From Polyangiaceae bacterium (GTDB taxonomy: Bacteria > Myxococcota_A > Polyangia > Polyangiales > Polyangiaceae): DNA of 64,000 nt. Under the pieces are notes generated by a model. It saw only the letters and a list, made by a program, of their open reading frames with translations, was not told the DNA's origin and made no database searches. The stretch lies in assembly GCA_019637265.1 (NCBI GenBank), contig JAHBVY010000001.1:1426001-1490000 (forward strand), written 5' to 3'. Every line of letters starts with the position of its first letter. The stretch's first letter is position 1. This document shows, one piece after another, positions 55,040-63,238 of this stretch. Made by a program: the position numbers and the translations under genes.

Positions 55040-55840
55040 TCACTTCCCTCCCGTACCGACGCTGAACCCGCCGGAGGCCCCACTCTTCTTGGACCCGCCG
55101 GGCTGAGGCTGACTGGTGGCGGTGCTCGTCCCCGTCATCAGGCGCTCGCTGTGACGGATGGCGGGCCGCTGCTCGAGCGGCGTGGTCACGCCGCCCTTCT
55201 CCCACGCCGTCACGTCGACGCGGATCGTCTTGCCCTCCGTCACCGTGAAGGAGTGGCTCGACTTCACCTCGAAGCGATAACCACGAAGGTAAGAGAACAC
55301 GCCATAACCGTGGCCGCGCAGCTGGATCAGGCTCTGGATGGTGTGATCCCCCGGGGTCACCGAGCCGGTGAAGATCGGGATCTCCCGCTGATCGGCCAGC
55401 GCCCCACCTTCATCCTTCTTGTTGTACTGAACCGCGCCATCGAGCACGAACAGCGCCCGCACCAGCTTGAACGCGCTCGAGAGCTCGTTGGTGAACACGA
55501 TCTCCGCGCGAGCGCCGCCCACGCCGCCGCCCAGGATGGTCTCCGACAGCAGGCTGAGCCGCGTGTGGCTGCGGCGGATTTGCTCCTTCAGCTCGTCCAC
55601 CCGCGCCTCGAGATCGCGCAGCCGCACTTGGTACGTGGCCCCGTCCATCTCGGGCTCGGCCGCCGCCGCAGGCGCTGCCGCCTCACCCTGGCCCGCTGGG
55701 GTTTGCCCCGCGGCGGGCGCCGCCGCCGGAGCCTCGCTCCCAGCCGCCTCAGGCGCCGCCGCCTCACCCTCGGTCTGCGCGACCGCCGGCGCTGACCAAA
55801 CCAACGCAAGCAACACCCACCAGGCCTTCCGCTGTATCAT
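55040..55840 (-). CDS. Secreted coiled-coil protein, first gene of the Glt/Nfs-like operon
   Basis: The 266-residue product starts at ATG 55840 (MIQRKAWWVLLALVWSAPAVA is the signal), with GGAGAGG six bases upstream. An Ala/Pro/Glu/Gly linker runs to about residue 65, then a coiled coil (YQVRLRDLEARVDELKEQIR). A conserved beta domain (about 115-225, EIVFTNELSSAFKLVRALFV and GSVTPGDHTIQSLIQLRGHG) precedes a Gly/Ser-rich tail. The linker resembles that of lipoyl enzymes and such proteins are easily misnamed acetyltransferases; no catalytic motif supports that. The GTGA overlap with the next gene marks it as the operon head. Confidence 0.75.
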   Translation of the reverse strand: MIQRKAWWVLLALVWSAPAVAQTEGEAAAPEAAGSEAPAAAPAAGQTPAGQGEAAAPAAAAEPEMDGATYQVRLRDLEARVDELKEQIRRSHTRLSLLSETILGGGVGGARAEIVFTNELSSAFKLVRALFVLDGAVQYNKKDEGGALADQREIPIFTGSVTPGDHTIQSLIQLRGHGYGVFSYLRGYRFEVKSSHSFTVTEGKTIRVDVTAWEKGGVTTPLEQRPAIRHSERLMTGTSTATSQPQPGGSKKSGASGGFSVGTGGK

Positions 55841-56034
55841 CTGCAACCTCTCCAACGCTAAGGCACGGACCCCCGGCCCGGCGCACGCGAGCGTAGCACC
55901 TTCACGCGGCGCCGCGGGGCCCAAATCCTCCATCCAGCCATCCGTCTCCTTCGGCCCAGCGGCTGAGTGGCCGGAGCATCAGCCAGTCGCGCCCAGCTCC
56001 CGTTCACGCGCCGCCCAAGGGATTAGGGGATCCA

Positions 56035-56058
56035 GGGGGTTGGACGGCACCGCTCTCG
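56035..56058 (+). repeat. Dispersed intergenic repeat, full copy, left end of an inverted pair
   Basis: GGGGGTTGGACGGCACCGCT then CTCG: an exact core match without the T-run. Confidence 0.75.
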
Positions 56059-56138
56059 TTCGAGCCGTGACGCCAAGCCTGGAGGAGCCGGCGCGGAGCG
56101 CGCTCCCAGGAGCTCCGAAAGCGAGCGGTCCAACTACG

Positions 56139-56156
56139 ATTGGCCCATTGGCCAAT
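56139..56156. promoter_or_regulatory. Inverted repeat, possible operator
   Basis: ATTGGCCCATTGGCCAAT: seven-base arms ATTGGCC and GGCCAAT around a short centre, AT-richer than its flanks. It could bind a regulator of either divergent gene. Confidence 0.35.
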
Positions 56157-56265
56157 ATTCAGCTCGGGTCGGGCGGCGCTGCGCGGGCGGAACAAGGGCT
56201 CCGCCGGCTTGGTTCGGTTCGCTGGCGCGAAGGCGGGTGGCCCTCGGTGAGCGCCTTGCAGTGAG

Positions 56266-56283
56266 ATGCCAAACCCCCAAAAC
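56266..56283 (-). repeat. Dispersed intergenic repeat, TTTGGCA variant, right end of an inverted pair
   Basis: Reverse strand: TTTTGGGGGTTTGGCAT. It faces the full copy at 56035, about 250 bases away. Confidence 0.65.
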
Positions 56284-56482
56284 CCGTGCGCGGCGAGCTT
56301 GTTGACTTCTTTGATGAAGGCAGGCCAAACAGAGACAGGCGCCCAGCGCCTCCCCCGCTCGCGGCGAGCCCCCGCCGCTGCAGCAAGGACCCATCGTGCG
56401 CAGATCGAATCTCACCGGCGTGCGTCGAAGCCGCCTTCATGGCTATCAGCGCGCGCCCAGCGGCCAACCAGGCCCGCACAGC

Positions 56483-56600
56483 ATCGCCTTCCAGCGCGGT
56501 GTCGTCCTCCAGCGCAGCATCGTCTCCCAGCGCGGTGTCGTCCTCCGGCGCAGCACTGCTTCCGGGCGCGGCCTCGCTTCGAAGCGCAGCCCCGCTTCCA
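56483..56600 (+). repeat. Imperfect short tandem repeat
   Basis: CCAGCGCGGTGTCGTCCT and CCAGCGCAGCATCGTCTC-like units of about 18 bases repeat five to six times upstream of the sigma factor gene. Confidence 0.65.
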
Positions 56601-56711
56601 TCCGCTGGGAGCTGCTCGGCTCCATTTCAGGGTGGAGCGAGCCACGCGGAGCCGGAGGACTGGGAGTCGCTGAGCGGCGTTCGTCTGAGATCCGAGCTGT
56701 CAGGTAGCGGC

Positions 56712-57326
56712 ATGACAGGGGAGCGTGCTGAAGCCACGGACGAGATGCTCATGGTGCGCTACCAGCGGGGGGACCGTCAGGCCTTCGCCACGTTGGTGCA
56801 GCGCTACAAGCGTCCGATCTTCAACTTCGTCCTGAGGCACCTGCGCCAGCCGGCGCTGGCGGAGGAGGTCACGCAAGACGTCTTCATGCGCGTCGTCCAG
56901 AAGGCGGCGGAGTTCAAGCACGAGGCCCGCTTCTCGACCTGGCTCTACACCATCGCCCGCAACCTCTCGGTCGATCACCTCCGCAAGCTCGCCCTGCGCC
57001 GGCACCCGTCGCTCGATCAACCACGCGGCCCTGACGACAGCCGCACCCTGCTCGACGCCGTGGCCGATCCGCACCCGAGCGCGTCCGTCGATCGGAGCGT
57101 GGTGGCCACCGAGGTGGGCGCGACGATCGTCAGCGCCATTGACAAGCTACCTGCGGAGCAGCGCGAGGTGTTCCTGCTGCGAGAGATGGCCAACCTCCCC
57201 TTCAAAGAGATCGCGAGCATCACCGGCGTGCCAGAGAACACCGTCAAGAGCCGCATGCGCTACGCGCTGGACCGCCTCCGTGAGGCGCTGTGTGAGTTCG
57301 AGGAGTACGCGCGCGCCCTGCGCTGA
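56712..57326 (+). CDS. ECF-family RNA polymerase sigma factor
   Basis: The 204-residue product starts at ATG 56712. Region 2 reads GDRQAFATLVQRYKRPIFNF and FSTWLYTIARNLSVDHLRK; region 4 reads PAEQREVFLLREMANLPFKE and ITGVPENTVKSRMRYALDRL. Two regions without a region 3 are the ECF plan. The following gene, 28 bases on, is a zinc-binding anti-sigma type membrane protein and almost certainly its regulator. The upstream frame is longer but low-complexity, so this start is preferred. Regulon members are unknown. Confidence 0.92.
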   Translation: MTGERAEATDEMLMVRYQRGDRQAFATLVQRYKRPIFNFVLRHLRQPALAEEVTQDVFMRVVQKAAEFKHEARFSTWLYTIARNLSVDHLRKLALRRHPSLDQPRGPDDSRTLLDAVADPHPSASVDRSVVATEVGATIVSAIDKLPAEQREVFLLREMANLPFKEIASITGVPENTVKSRMRYALDRLREALCEFEEYARALR

Positions 57327-57354
57327 GCGTCCCTCGCTGTTTTTTCGAGCTGAT

Positions 57355-58386
57355 ATGGACTGCGAGAAGTTCGACCGCGTGGCGCTGGACCTGCTCTATC
57401 GAGAGCTGGACGAGCTGACGAGCGCCGCCGCCAAGCGCCACCTGGAGCAGTGCGCCCGCTGCCGCTCGATCATGGCGGGGCTGCGCGCGACCCGCGAGGT
57501 GGGGGTGGTGCCAATGGTCGAGCCGCCTGACGATCTGGAGGCGCGCATCCTGCTCGCCGAGCGCGCCGCGCGGCGCAGCCTGCCGCTCAAGCAGCGGCTC
57601 GGGCGCGCGGTGAGCGTGATGGCGGGCTACGCCATGCGGCCTCAGCTGGCGATGGCCGCGCTCTTGCTGCTGCTGATCGGCTCGAGCCTGCTCTTGATCC
57701 GCGCCCGCCCCGGGGAGACGGGCATCATCAGCGTCACCGAGCGCGGCGTGCCCGAGGCGGAGGGGCCCGGCGTCGCCATCGTGCCCGCGCAGCCCGAGGC
57801 CGTGGCCCGCTTGGACCAGCAGGAGGACAGGGCCCCAGGGGGAGGCGCCTTCGCGCCACCGCCCGCCGCCGCTGCCGCCCGCGAGGAGGCCAAGTCACGA
57901 GGCCTGACGGACAAGGACGAAGCCCCCACGACCTTCGAGCTGGCCACCGCGGCCTACGCCGAGGGCAACTGGGTCGCCGCCGGCGCGTCCTTCGATCAGG
58001 TCGAGCGCGAGGGCGGACCGAACGCCGCCCAGGCCGCCTTGATGTCGGCGCAAGCGGCCCGCAACGCCTCGGGCTGCAGCGTGGCGGGGCCGCGCTTCGA
58101 GGCGGTCAGCACGCGCTACGCGGGGACGGCGGTGGCGAGTGAGGCGCGGCTCCAAGCCGCCGACTGCTTCCGCCAGACGGGTCAGCTGGACCGCGCGCGG
58201 CAGCACTACGAGGCGCTGGCGAGCGTCCCGAGCTACGGCACGCGCGCGCGCAAGGCGCTGGCGCAGCTCGACGAGCCAGCGCAGGCGGCGCCCCGCGCGT
58301 CCAAGGCGCGCCCCGGCGTGGGAGCGGCTCCGCCGGCGGCGCCCGTCGCGCCCACCGCTGAGGCGGGCGCGAGCGACGCCTACTAG
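57355..58386 (+). CDS. Zinc-binding anti-sigma factor with a periplasmic TPR-like domain
   Basis: The 343-residue product starts at ATG 57355. It has the ZAS motif H29-x3-C33-x2-C36 with C3 also near (MDCEKFDRVALDL...RHLEQCARC), then one transmembrane helix (about 97-115, QLAMAALLLLLIGSSLLLI). The periplasmic part has an Ala/Pro linker and TPR-like repeats (FELATAAYAEGNWVAAGASF). The cytoplasmic part should hold the sigma factor until an envelope signal arrives. A T6 run lies just before the gene, in the gap after the sigma factor. Confidence 0.85.
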   Translation: MDCEKFDRVALDLLYRELDELTSAAAKRHLEQCARCRSIMAGLRATREVGVVPMVEPPDDLEARILLAERAARRSLPLKQRLGRAVSVMAGYAMRPQLAMAALLLLLIGSSLLLIRARPGETGIISVTERGVPEAEGPGVAIVPAQPEAVARLDQQEDRAPGGGAFAPPPAAAAAREEAKSRGLTDKDEAPTTFELATAAYAEGNWVAAGASFDQVEREGGPNAAQAALMSAQAARNASGCSVAGPRFEAVSTRYAGTAVASEARLQAADCFRQTGQLDRARQHYEALASVPSYGTRARKALAQLDEPAQAAPRASKARPGVGAAPPAAPVAPTAEAGASDAY

Positions 58387-58389
58387 TAG

Positions 58390-58409
58390 GGGCGAATGAT
58401 TAATCGCCC
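58390..58409. terminator. Hairpin between converging genes
   Basis: GGGCGA and TCGCCC form a six-base stem around an eight-base loop (ATGATTAA). No T-run follows, so it may be a weak bidirectional terminator. A similar GCGAATGATTGG text follows in 58412-58425. Confidence 0.4.
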
Positions 58410-58458
58410 TACGGACGAATGATTGGTCGCCCCCCTTCCGGAGAGTAGTCAGTCGCCG

Positions 58459-59424
58459 CTACACCATCGCGGCGTTGGAGCCGGCTTCCCCGAGCTCCAC
58501 TTCGTCGGTCCGGGTGTCCACCGTGTCGGTGTCCGGCGGCTCGAAGCCCGGGCGCCCCACCTGCGTGGTGCCGAGCTTTGGGATGAACATGGCGAGCACG
58601 TACTGCTGGAACCAGTACCACCACACGCTGCGGTGGATCAGCCGCGGATCGATGTGGGGGCGCAGCTCGGCGTGCACCTTGGGCAAATCCGCCCAATGGG
58701 TGCCGGCGTTCTCGTGGTGCGCGGTGTGCAGCCCGTTGTTGAAGAGCAAGAAGTTCAGCAGCTTGCCCTCGAAGTTACGCGAGTGGTTGTGACGTGAGAA
58801 CGGATCCGCGTGGACGTGCTGCTCGTAGTTGAAGAGCATGATGGTCCACAGCGCGAAGAAGCCAGGGATCCCCGCGGCGAGCAACCACAACAGGCCGCCT
58901 GTCTTGAAGCCGTGGAGCGCCACCGCCAGCCCGAAGAGCAGCGCGTGGGTGCCGTACACGATGACATACTGCGAGATGATCTGGCGGTAGAGCTTCGGGT
59001 TCTTCTCCTTCGCCTTGCGGATGAAGGTCTTGATCGGCTCGCTCTGGTAGTAGCTGGAGACGAAGAAATAGGTGATCGCCACCAGCGCGTTGTGGCGGTT
59101 GGTGAAGCGCCAGGTGATGGTCGCGTCCCCTGCCTTGTTCACCAGCTTGTGGTGGTTCAGGTTGTGGGTCGGGATCCAGGCGAAGGTGGGGTACCCGTAG
59201 AAGAGGGAGATCCAGGTGCCGAAGAACTGGTTCGCGCCCTTGCTCTTGAAGGTGGGCGTGTGGTTGTGGTTGTGCGCGACGATGCCGCACGAGAGCGCGA
59301 AGTAGCAGCTCAGCGGCCACAGGTAGACCACTAAATCCGGACGGAAATAGAGGAAGATCAAGAGCCCCGGCGTCAGCACGAAGGTCCAGAGCAGGGTGCG
59401 GTAGTCTGCGGGGTTGCGAACCAT
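58459..59424 (-). CDS. Membrane fatty-acid desaturase
   Basis: The di-iron enzyme introduces a double bond into a fatty acyl chain. The 321-residue product has the histidine boxes HNHNH (early), HNLNHH and HTAHH, and an extra EQHVHAD, with about four transmembrane stretches between them. The Asp/Glu/Thr-rich C-terminal tail is cytoplasmic. The acyl substrate (ACP, CoA or lipid) cannot be told. The 5-prime leader (59425-59650) is rich in hairpins. It converges on the anti-sigma gene. Confidence 0.9.
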   Translation of the reverse strand: MVRNPADYRTLLWTFVLTPGLLIFLYFRPDLVVYLWPLSCYFALSCGIVAHNHNHTPTFKSKGANQFFGTWISLFYGYPTFAWIPTHNLNHHKLVNKAGDATITWRFTNRHNALVAITYFFVSSYYQSEPIKTFIRKAKEKNPKLYRQIISQYVIVYGTHALLFGLAVALHGFKTGGLLWLLAAGIPGFFALWTIMLFNYEQHVHADPFSRHNHSRNFEGKLLNFLLFNNGLHTAHHENAGTHWADLPKVHAELRPHIDPRLIHRSVWWYWFQQYVLAMFIPKLGTTQVGRPGFEPPDTDTVDTRTDEVELGEAGSNAAMV

Positions 59425-59539
59425 AGAGTCCTCTCCTCAGGGCGCCGGCTTGGGAGCGCCGGCCTTCAGACCCAGCCGCTGCCGGCCGCTGACCTCGTCG
59501 AAGCGCCGGCGCGGCGCGGCCGCTCTCAGAGCGACGCCC

Positions 59540-59561
59540 GGTGCGGTCTTAGTACCGCACC
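59540..59561 (-). promoter_or_regulatory. Leader hairpin upstream of the desaturase
   Basis: GGTGCGGT and ACCGCACC form an eight-base stem with a six-base loop. A second hairpin with six-base arms (GCCGCA/TGCGGC, 59598-59614) lies about 37 bases further from the gene. Either may regulate the mRNA. Confidence 0.45.
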
Positions 59562-59792
59562 CCGGCCAGGACCACGGCATTTCCACGCCGATGTCAGGCC
59601 GCAAAGCCTGCGGCGCGAAGCTCATGACGCGCTGAGCCAAGTCTCGCGAGCGCCCGGTCCTCGCGACTGCGAAGCGCGGTTCGCAGGTGCGAATACGAGC
59701 ACCCAGACGCAAGGCCAGCGCACCTCACCGCGCGTGGTCGGCAGCATGGCCGCGCGGATGAGGCGGCTGTGCGCTCGAAGGGACGGTGAAGA

Positions 59793-59810
59793 GCGGTTCC
59801 GTCCAACCCA
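59793..59810 (-). repeat. Dispersed intergenic repeat, near-full copy
   Basis: Reverse strand: TGGGTTGGACGGAACCGC, with a short G-run and C to A in the core. Confidence 0.6.
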
Positions 59811-59896
59811 CTCGAACGAGCGACGCACCCACGAGCCGCGCTCGGCGATCCGCTGCACGGCGTCATCGGCGCCTCAGCGCAGCCTGAGGCTCGGGG

Positions 59897-59921
59897 TTTG
59901 GGGGTTAGACGGCACCGCGCC
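59897..59921 (+). repeat. Dispersed intergenic repeat, full copy
   Basis: TTTGGGGGTTAGACGGCACC then GCGCC. TTAGAC replaces TTGGAC, as in the copy at 6862. Confidence 0.7.
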
Positions 59922-59985
59922 ATCACGGCGACGCGAGCCGCACCTCAGCCAAGCGAGCGCCACCGGAGGCGACGCTCCAGCCAGC

Positions 59986-60366
59986 TCAGTTGACCGTCGG
60001 CTCACCTGACGAACGCACGTAGGCGATGGTGCGCACCATCTCCACCAGGCGCTCGCGATCTTCCGCCGTCAAGTCGACGAACTGGATCCCCATGCCTGGG
60101 TTGGGCCCCAAGCGCGCCGTGTTGATCCACTGCACCACGCCGGTGAGCGTGGTCGGCGCCGCGGCGCCGTCTGGCGCGAAACGCAGCCTGAGGCGCGCGC
60201 CCACCGCGAGCGGCGTCAGCGTGCGCACGAAGATCCCGAGCGCCGAGATGTTGGAGATGGCCGCGTAGAGGAAGGTGTCCTCCGTCTCGCAATCGACAGT
60301 CCAGGTGACCTCCACCCGATCCGCCTCGCGCCGATTCGGCGCCCGTCCCTCACCTGAGCCGCTCAC
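59986..60366 (-). CDS. PilZ-domain protein
   Basis: PilZ domains bind cyclic di-GMP and alter motility, exopolysaccharide or envelope functions. The 126-residue product has the motif RREADR (R13, R17) and NISALGIFVRT with N39, S41 and G44, matching the RxxxR and D/NxSxxG pattern, then QWINTARLGPNPGMGIQFVD. It is a stand-alone domain of the myxobacterial TIGR02266 type. No partner is encoded beside it; it follows the glycosyltransferase on the same strand, across about 80 bases. Confidence 0.85.
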   Translation of the reverse strand: MSGSGEGRAPNRREADRVEVTWTVDCETEDTFLYAAISNISALGIFVRTLTPLAVGARLRLRFAPDGAAAPTTLTGVVQWINTARLGPNPGMGIQFVDLTAEDRERLVEMVRTIAYVRSSGEPTVN

Positions 60367-60448
60367 CCCCTGGCCTTAGCACGACAACGGGCGGCCGCTC
60401 AAAGCAACGCCACCTCCCTCGCTTCAGCGCCCCAGCGCCACGCGCGCG

Positions 60449-63121
60449 TCACCTCACGATCAGCCAGCCCGCGCGGATCCGGTTCTTGTCGTGGGCGCCT
60501 TGTCGCACCTCGAGCCGCCGGTCCCCGATGTAGAGGCCGTAGAGCACCTCGTAGTGGCCGCGGCTGAAATGCGGCTCGAGGCGGATGGTGTGGTAGTCGA
60601 CCACTTGATCGTCAGGGCGCCAGAGGTGCACCGGGTACTTGCCCTCGAGGGTGTCGTGGTCGCCGTTGTAGCGCCGGCGGTGGCCGTCGATGTGGATGAA
60701 GGTCTTCCAGTTGCCGGTGATCGCGCGCTTCACGCGCCAGTGGATCGCGAAGCGGTACTCCACCTGAGGCCGCACCACCGGCCAGGCGCGCCCGTCCACC
60801 TCCTCGGTCGGCACCGGGCGGCCCTCGAGATCGGTCACCTCCCAGCCCAAGTTCACGAGCTGATCCAGATCCGCGCCGACCAACACCTGCGGCTCGCGCG
60901 GCGCGTCGAGCAGCCAGCTCTGGAACGGGTTCTGGTTGGTCTCGTCCGGCGCCAGCCGGTTACTCACGAGTAAAATCTCGCTCGAGCGCGCGTTCAACAC
61001 CGGGAGGTTCTGCTTGTGTTGCTCGCGGTGCTTGGCGTTCAGCTGGGGTAGATCCGCGGAGCGGATCACGAGCCAGCGCCGGGCGGTGTCCGTCTGGAGC
61101 CAGCGCCCGGCGACGTTCATGTTCGGGTGGTTCACCACCTGCACGCCGGCGTAGTAGCTGGCGCTGCCCGCCTCTTGTTCCACCACCGCGAGCTCCTCAC
61201 CGGGGCCAGCCAGCCGCGCGTACGCCTCGAACACCTCCTTCGGCGACACCTGCGCGGCCAGCGCCGGGTAGTAGCCGAGGCTCAGCACCAGCCCGAAGCC
61301 GGCGAGCGAGGCGCCCGCCAGCATCAAGCGCCCCACCCGGAGCCGCTCGGTGACGAAGCGCGCGGCGTCGATCGCCGCCATCAAAGCGAAGGGCGCGATG
61401 GCCAGCGCCAACATCATGAGCCACGCGCGGCTCAGCACCCCACGAAGTGAGCTGGAGAGCCCCTCGATGGGCGGCAGTTGGAGCCAACGCGCGCTGAGCT
61501 CGCTCAGGACGGCGAACGCCACCGCCGCGGTGCCCAGCAAGAGCACGCTGAAGTGACGCGTGGTGCCGCGCAGCCACCCGGCGTACTCGGCGTAAGGCTG
61601 ACGATCGAACGCGCGCCCCTTCCCGCGCTCGAAGTACAAGAGCGCGAACAGCGCGGCCGACGCCGTGAGGCCGTACTTGATGAGCCGCGTGGCCGTCTCC
61701 TTGAAGCTCTCCGGGAACTGCCCGCCGCTGGTGGCGTAAGCCGTGAAGCCCTTCTCCGGGAAGTTCTTGAAGTCCGTGTAGAACACCACGGCGAGCGCCA
61801 CCGCGACCACCCCCGCCGCGAGCGAGCCTGGGAAATCGCGCGACGCCGCGCCGAGCCCCACCCCGATGATCGCCGCGAGCGCGAACAGGGCGACGAACGG
61901 CAGCTCACCGGTGACCGGCGCCATCGTCGCGTGCGCCGCGAACGCCAGCGCCGCGCACAGCACCAGCATCAACCGTAAGCCCAGCTCACCTTCAGCGCGC
62001 GCCGTGTCGCTCGGCGCATCGCGCTCGGCGCCTTCGGCGTCACCCTGAGCGCCGCGCCGCCAGATGAACAGCTGCGCGAGCGCGATGGGGAACACCGCGC
62101 TCCAGGGCAGCGCGCCGTGCCCCAGCTGGCGGATCACGGCGTCGAACGTGGGGCGCTGGCGCGCCACCTCCACCTGAGCGCCGAGCCAAATCGAGTAGTG
62201 CGCGGTGTCGGCTCGAGCCAGCGCCTTCAGGCCGACCCACAGCGCGACCAAGCCGAGCGTCAGCGCGAGGGCGCCCGTCAGGGCACCGAACCATGACCGC
62301 GATCGGGTGACCCCCGAGAGCACCCAAGCGAGGCCCACCGCCAAGCAGGGGACCGAGACCCCCAAGAGCGCCCCGCGCGACCCGAAGCCCGCCGCCACAC
62401 CCAAGAGGCCCAGCACCAGCCAACCGACCTGTAGCCCCCGCGTCGCGCGCCGGTCGAACACGGCGAGCCCCAGCCCCGAGACGGCGAGCGCCACCGCCGC
62501 GAAGGTCACGGCGTCCCCCAGCATGGTGCGCGCGTGGAGGAAGTACATGGGCGTGGTGCACAGGACCAGCGCGCTGAGCGCCGCCGCCTGACGCCCCATC
62601 AGCCGCCGCACCAGGAGGTAAGTCATCGCGACGCCCACCAGCGCCCACAGCGCGAGCGGCAGCCTGCCTGCCCATTCGTGGAGCCCGAACAGCTTGAAGC
62701 CGAGCGCCATCGAGGTGAGCGGGAGCTCCCCGCGCGACAGCTCGCCCAGGGTGGGCACCGCGTTGTTCGCGCCCTCGAGCTCGAGCCCCGTGGCGCCCAT
62801 CACGTTCAGCGCGATGCGCCGCGCCTGATCGGCGCGGAGCAGCTCGGGCGGCTCCCAGATCCCCGCCCAACCGATCGGCAGCAGCAGGCTCACCAGCGCC
62901 ACCACCGCGGCGAGCCACGGGAGCCAGCGGGGCCCCTCCCCCGCCTCACGCGCCGAACGTGGCTGCTTCGCGGCGTCCGAAGCCCCTGGATCGCCCTCTG
63001 CGTCCTCCTCGGCGGCCGCTGGCGAGTCGCTCACCTCGGGCGGCGCGCCCACAGGCGAAGCCTCGGGCGCCGCTTCGGACGCTGCCTCCTCCGAGGAGAC
63101 GGACGCGGGGCTCTCGCTCAT
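60449..63121 (-). CDS. Large multi-pass glycosyltransferase of the GT39/PMT-like group
   Basis: The 890-residue product has an acidic, Glu/Ala/Ser-rich N-terminal cytoplasmic tail (about 60 residues). About a dozen transmembrane helices follow, and a C-terminal soluble beta domain (about 690-890, GQ..VEYRFAIHWRVKRAITG and WRPDDQVVDYHTIRLEPHFS). The first luminal loop contains WEPPELLRADQARRIALNV, with acidic residues where the family uses Asp/Glu. It should transfer a sugar from a polyprenyl-phosphate carrier to an envelope or protein acceptor. Its length exceeds most family members. Confidence 0.8.
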   Translation of the reverse strand: MSESPASVSSEEAASEAAPEASPVGAPPEVSDSPAAAEEDAEGDPGASDAAKQPRSAREAGEGPRWLPWLAAVVALVSLLLPIGWAGIWEPPELLRADQARRIALNVMGATGLELEGANNAVPTLGELSRGELPLTSMALGFKLFGLHEWAGRLPLALWALVGVAMTYLLVRRLMGRQAAALSALVLCTTPMYFLHARTMLGDAVTFAAVALAVSGLGLAVFDRRATRGLQVGWLVLGLLGVAAGFGSRGALLGVSVPCLAVGLAWVLSGVTRSRSWFGALTGALALTLGLVALWVGLKALARADTAHYSIWLGAQVEVARQRPTFDAVIRQLGHGALPWSAVFPIALAQLFIWRRGAQGDAEGAERDAPSDTARAEGELGLRLMLVLCAALAFAAHATMAPVTGELPFVALFALAAIIGVGLGAASRDFPGSLAAGVVAVALAVVFYTDFKNFPEKGFTAYATSGGQFPESFKETATRLIKYGLTASAALFALLYFERGKGRAFDRQPYAEYAGWLRGTTRHFSVLLLGTAAVAFAVLSELSARWLQLPPIEGLSSSLRGVLSRAWLMMLALAIAPFALMAAIDAARFVTERLRVGRLMLAGASLAGFGLVLSLGYYPALAAQVSPKEVFEAYARLAGPGEELAVVEQEAGSASYYAGVQVVNHPNMNVAGRWLQTDTARRWLVIRSADLPQLNAKHREQHKQNLPVLNARSSEILLVSNRLAPDETNQNPFQSWLLDAPREPQVLVGADLDQLVNLGWEVTDLEGRPVPTEEVDGRAWPVVRPQVEYRFAIHWRVKRAITGNWKTFIHIDGHRRRYNGDHDTLEGKYPVHLWRPDDQVVDYHTIRLEPHFSRGHYEVLYGLYIGDRRLEVRQGAHDKNRIRAGWLIVR

Positions 63122-63238
63122 GGGCGGACCTTATCACTGGACCTCACTCCGTCAGCAAGCCCACGAGAGACGCGAGTCGGGCGAACGAGGCCCACGCTGG
63201 GGTGGCGTCGCGGTCAAAGCCATCCATACTCCGCGCCC

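Larger units (their letters stand above)
55841..56711. other. Long divergent gap with inverted repeat pair
   Basis: No gene accepted. 56035-56283 is a block bounded by inverted copies of the dispersed repeat, with an inverted repeat at 56139-56156 inside it. 56483-56600 is a run of short tandem duplications. A rightward frame from 56286 enters the sigma factor gene but consists of repeat translation before ATG 56712. Confidence 0.55.
59425..59985. other. Non-coding gap with hairpins and two repeat copies
   Basis: No gene accepted. The part nearer the desaturase (59540-59614) has several hairpins that would be in its leader RNA. The right part holds two dispersed repeat copies (59793-59810 and 59897-59921), oppositely oriented about 100 bases apart. 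Confidence 0.5.

Noticed and set aside
55040-55840. Dihydrolipoamide acetyltransferase-like name for the secreted coiled-coil protein
   Set aside because: Only an Ala/Pro-rich linker is shared; no lipoyl domain or catalytic motif is visible, and a signal peptide is present.
56286-56711. Longer N-terminus for the ECF sigma factor
   Set aside because: The extra 142 codons are repeat-derived Ser/Ala/Pro text; ATG 56712 gives a standard ECF length.
59598-59700. Possible tRNA-like sequence with GGTTCGCAGGTGCG
   Set aside because: The T-loop text is imperfect and no acceptor, D and anticodon stems can be drawn.
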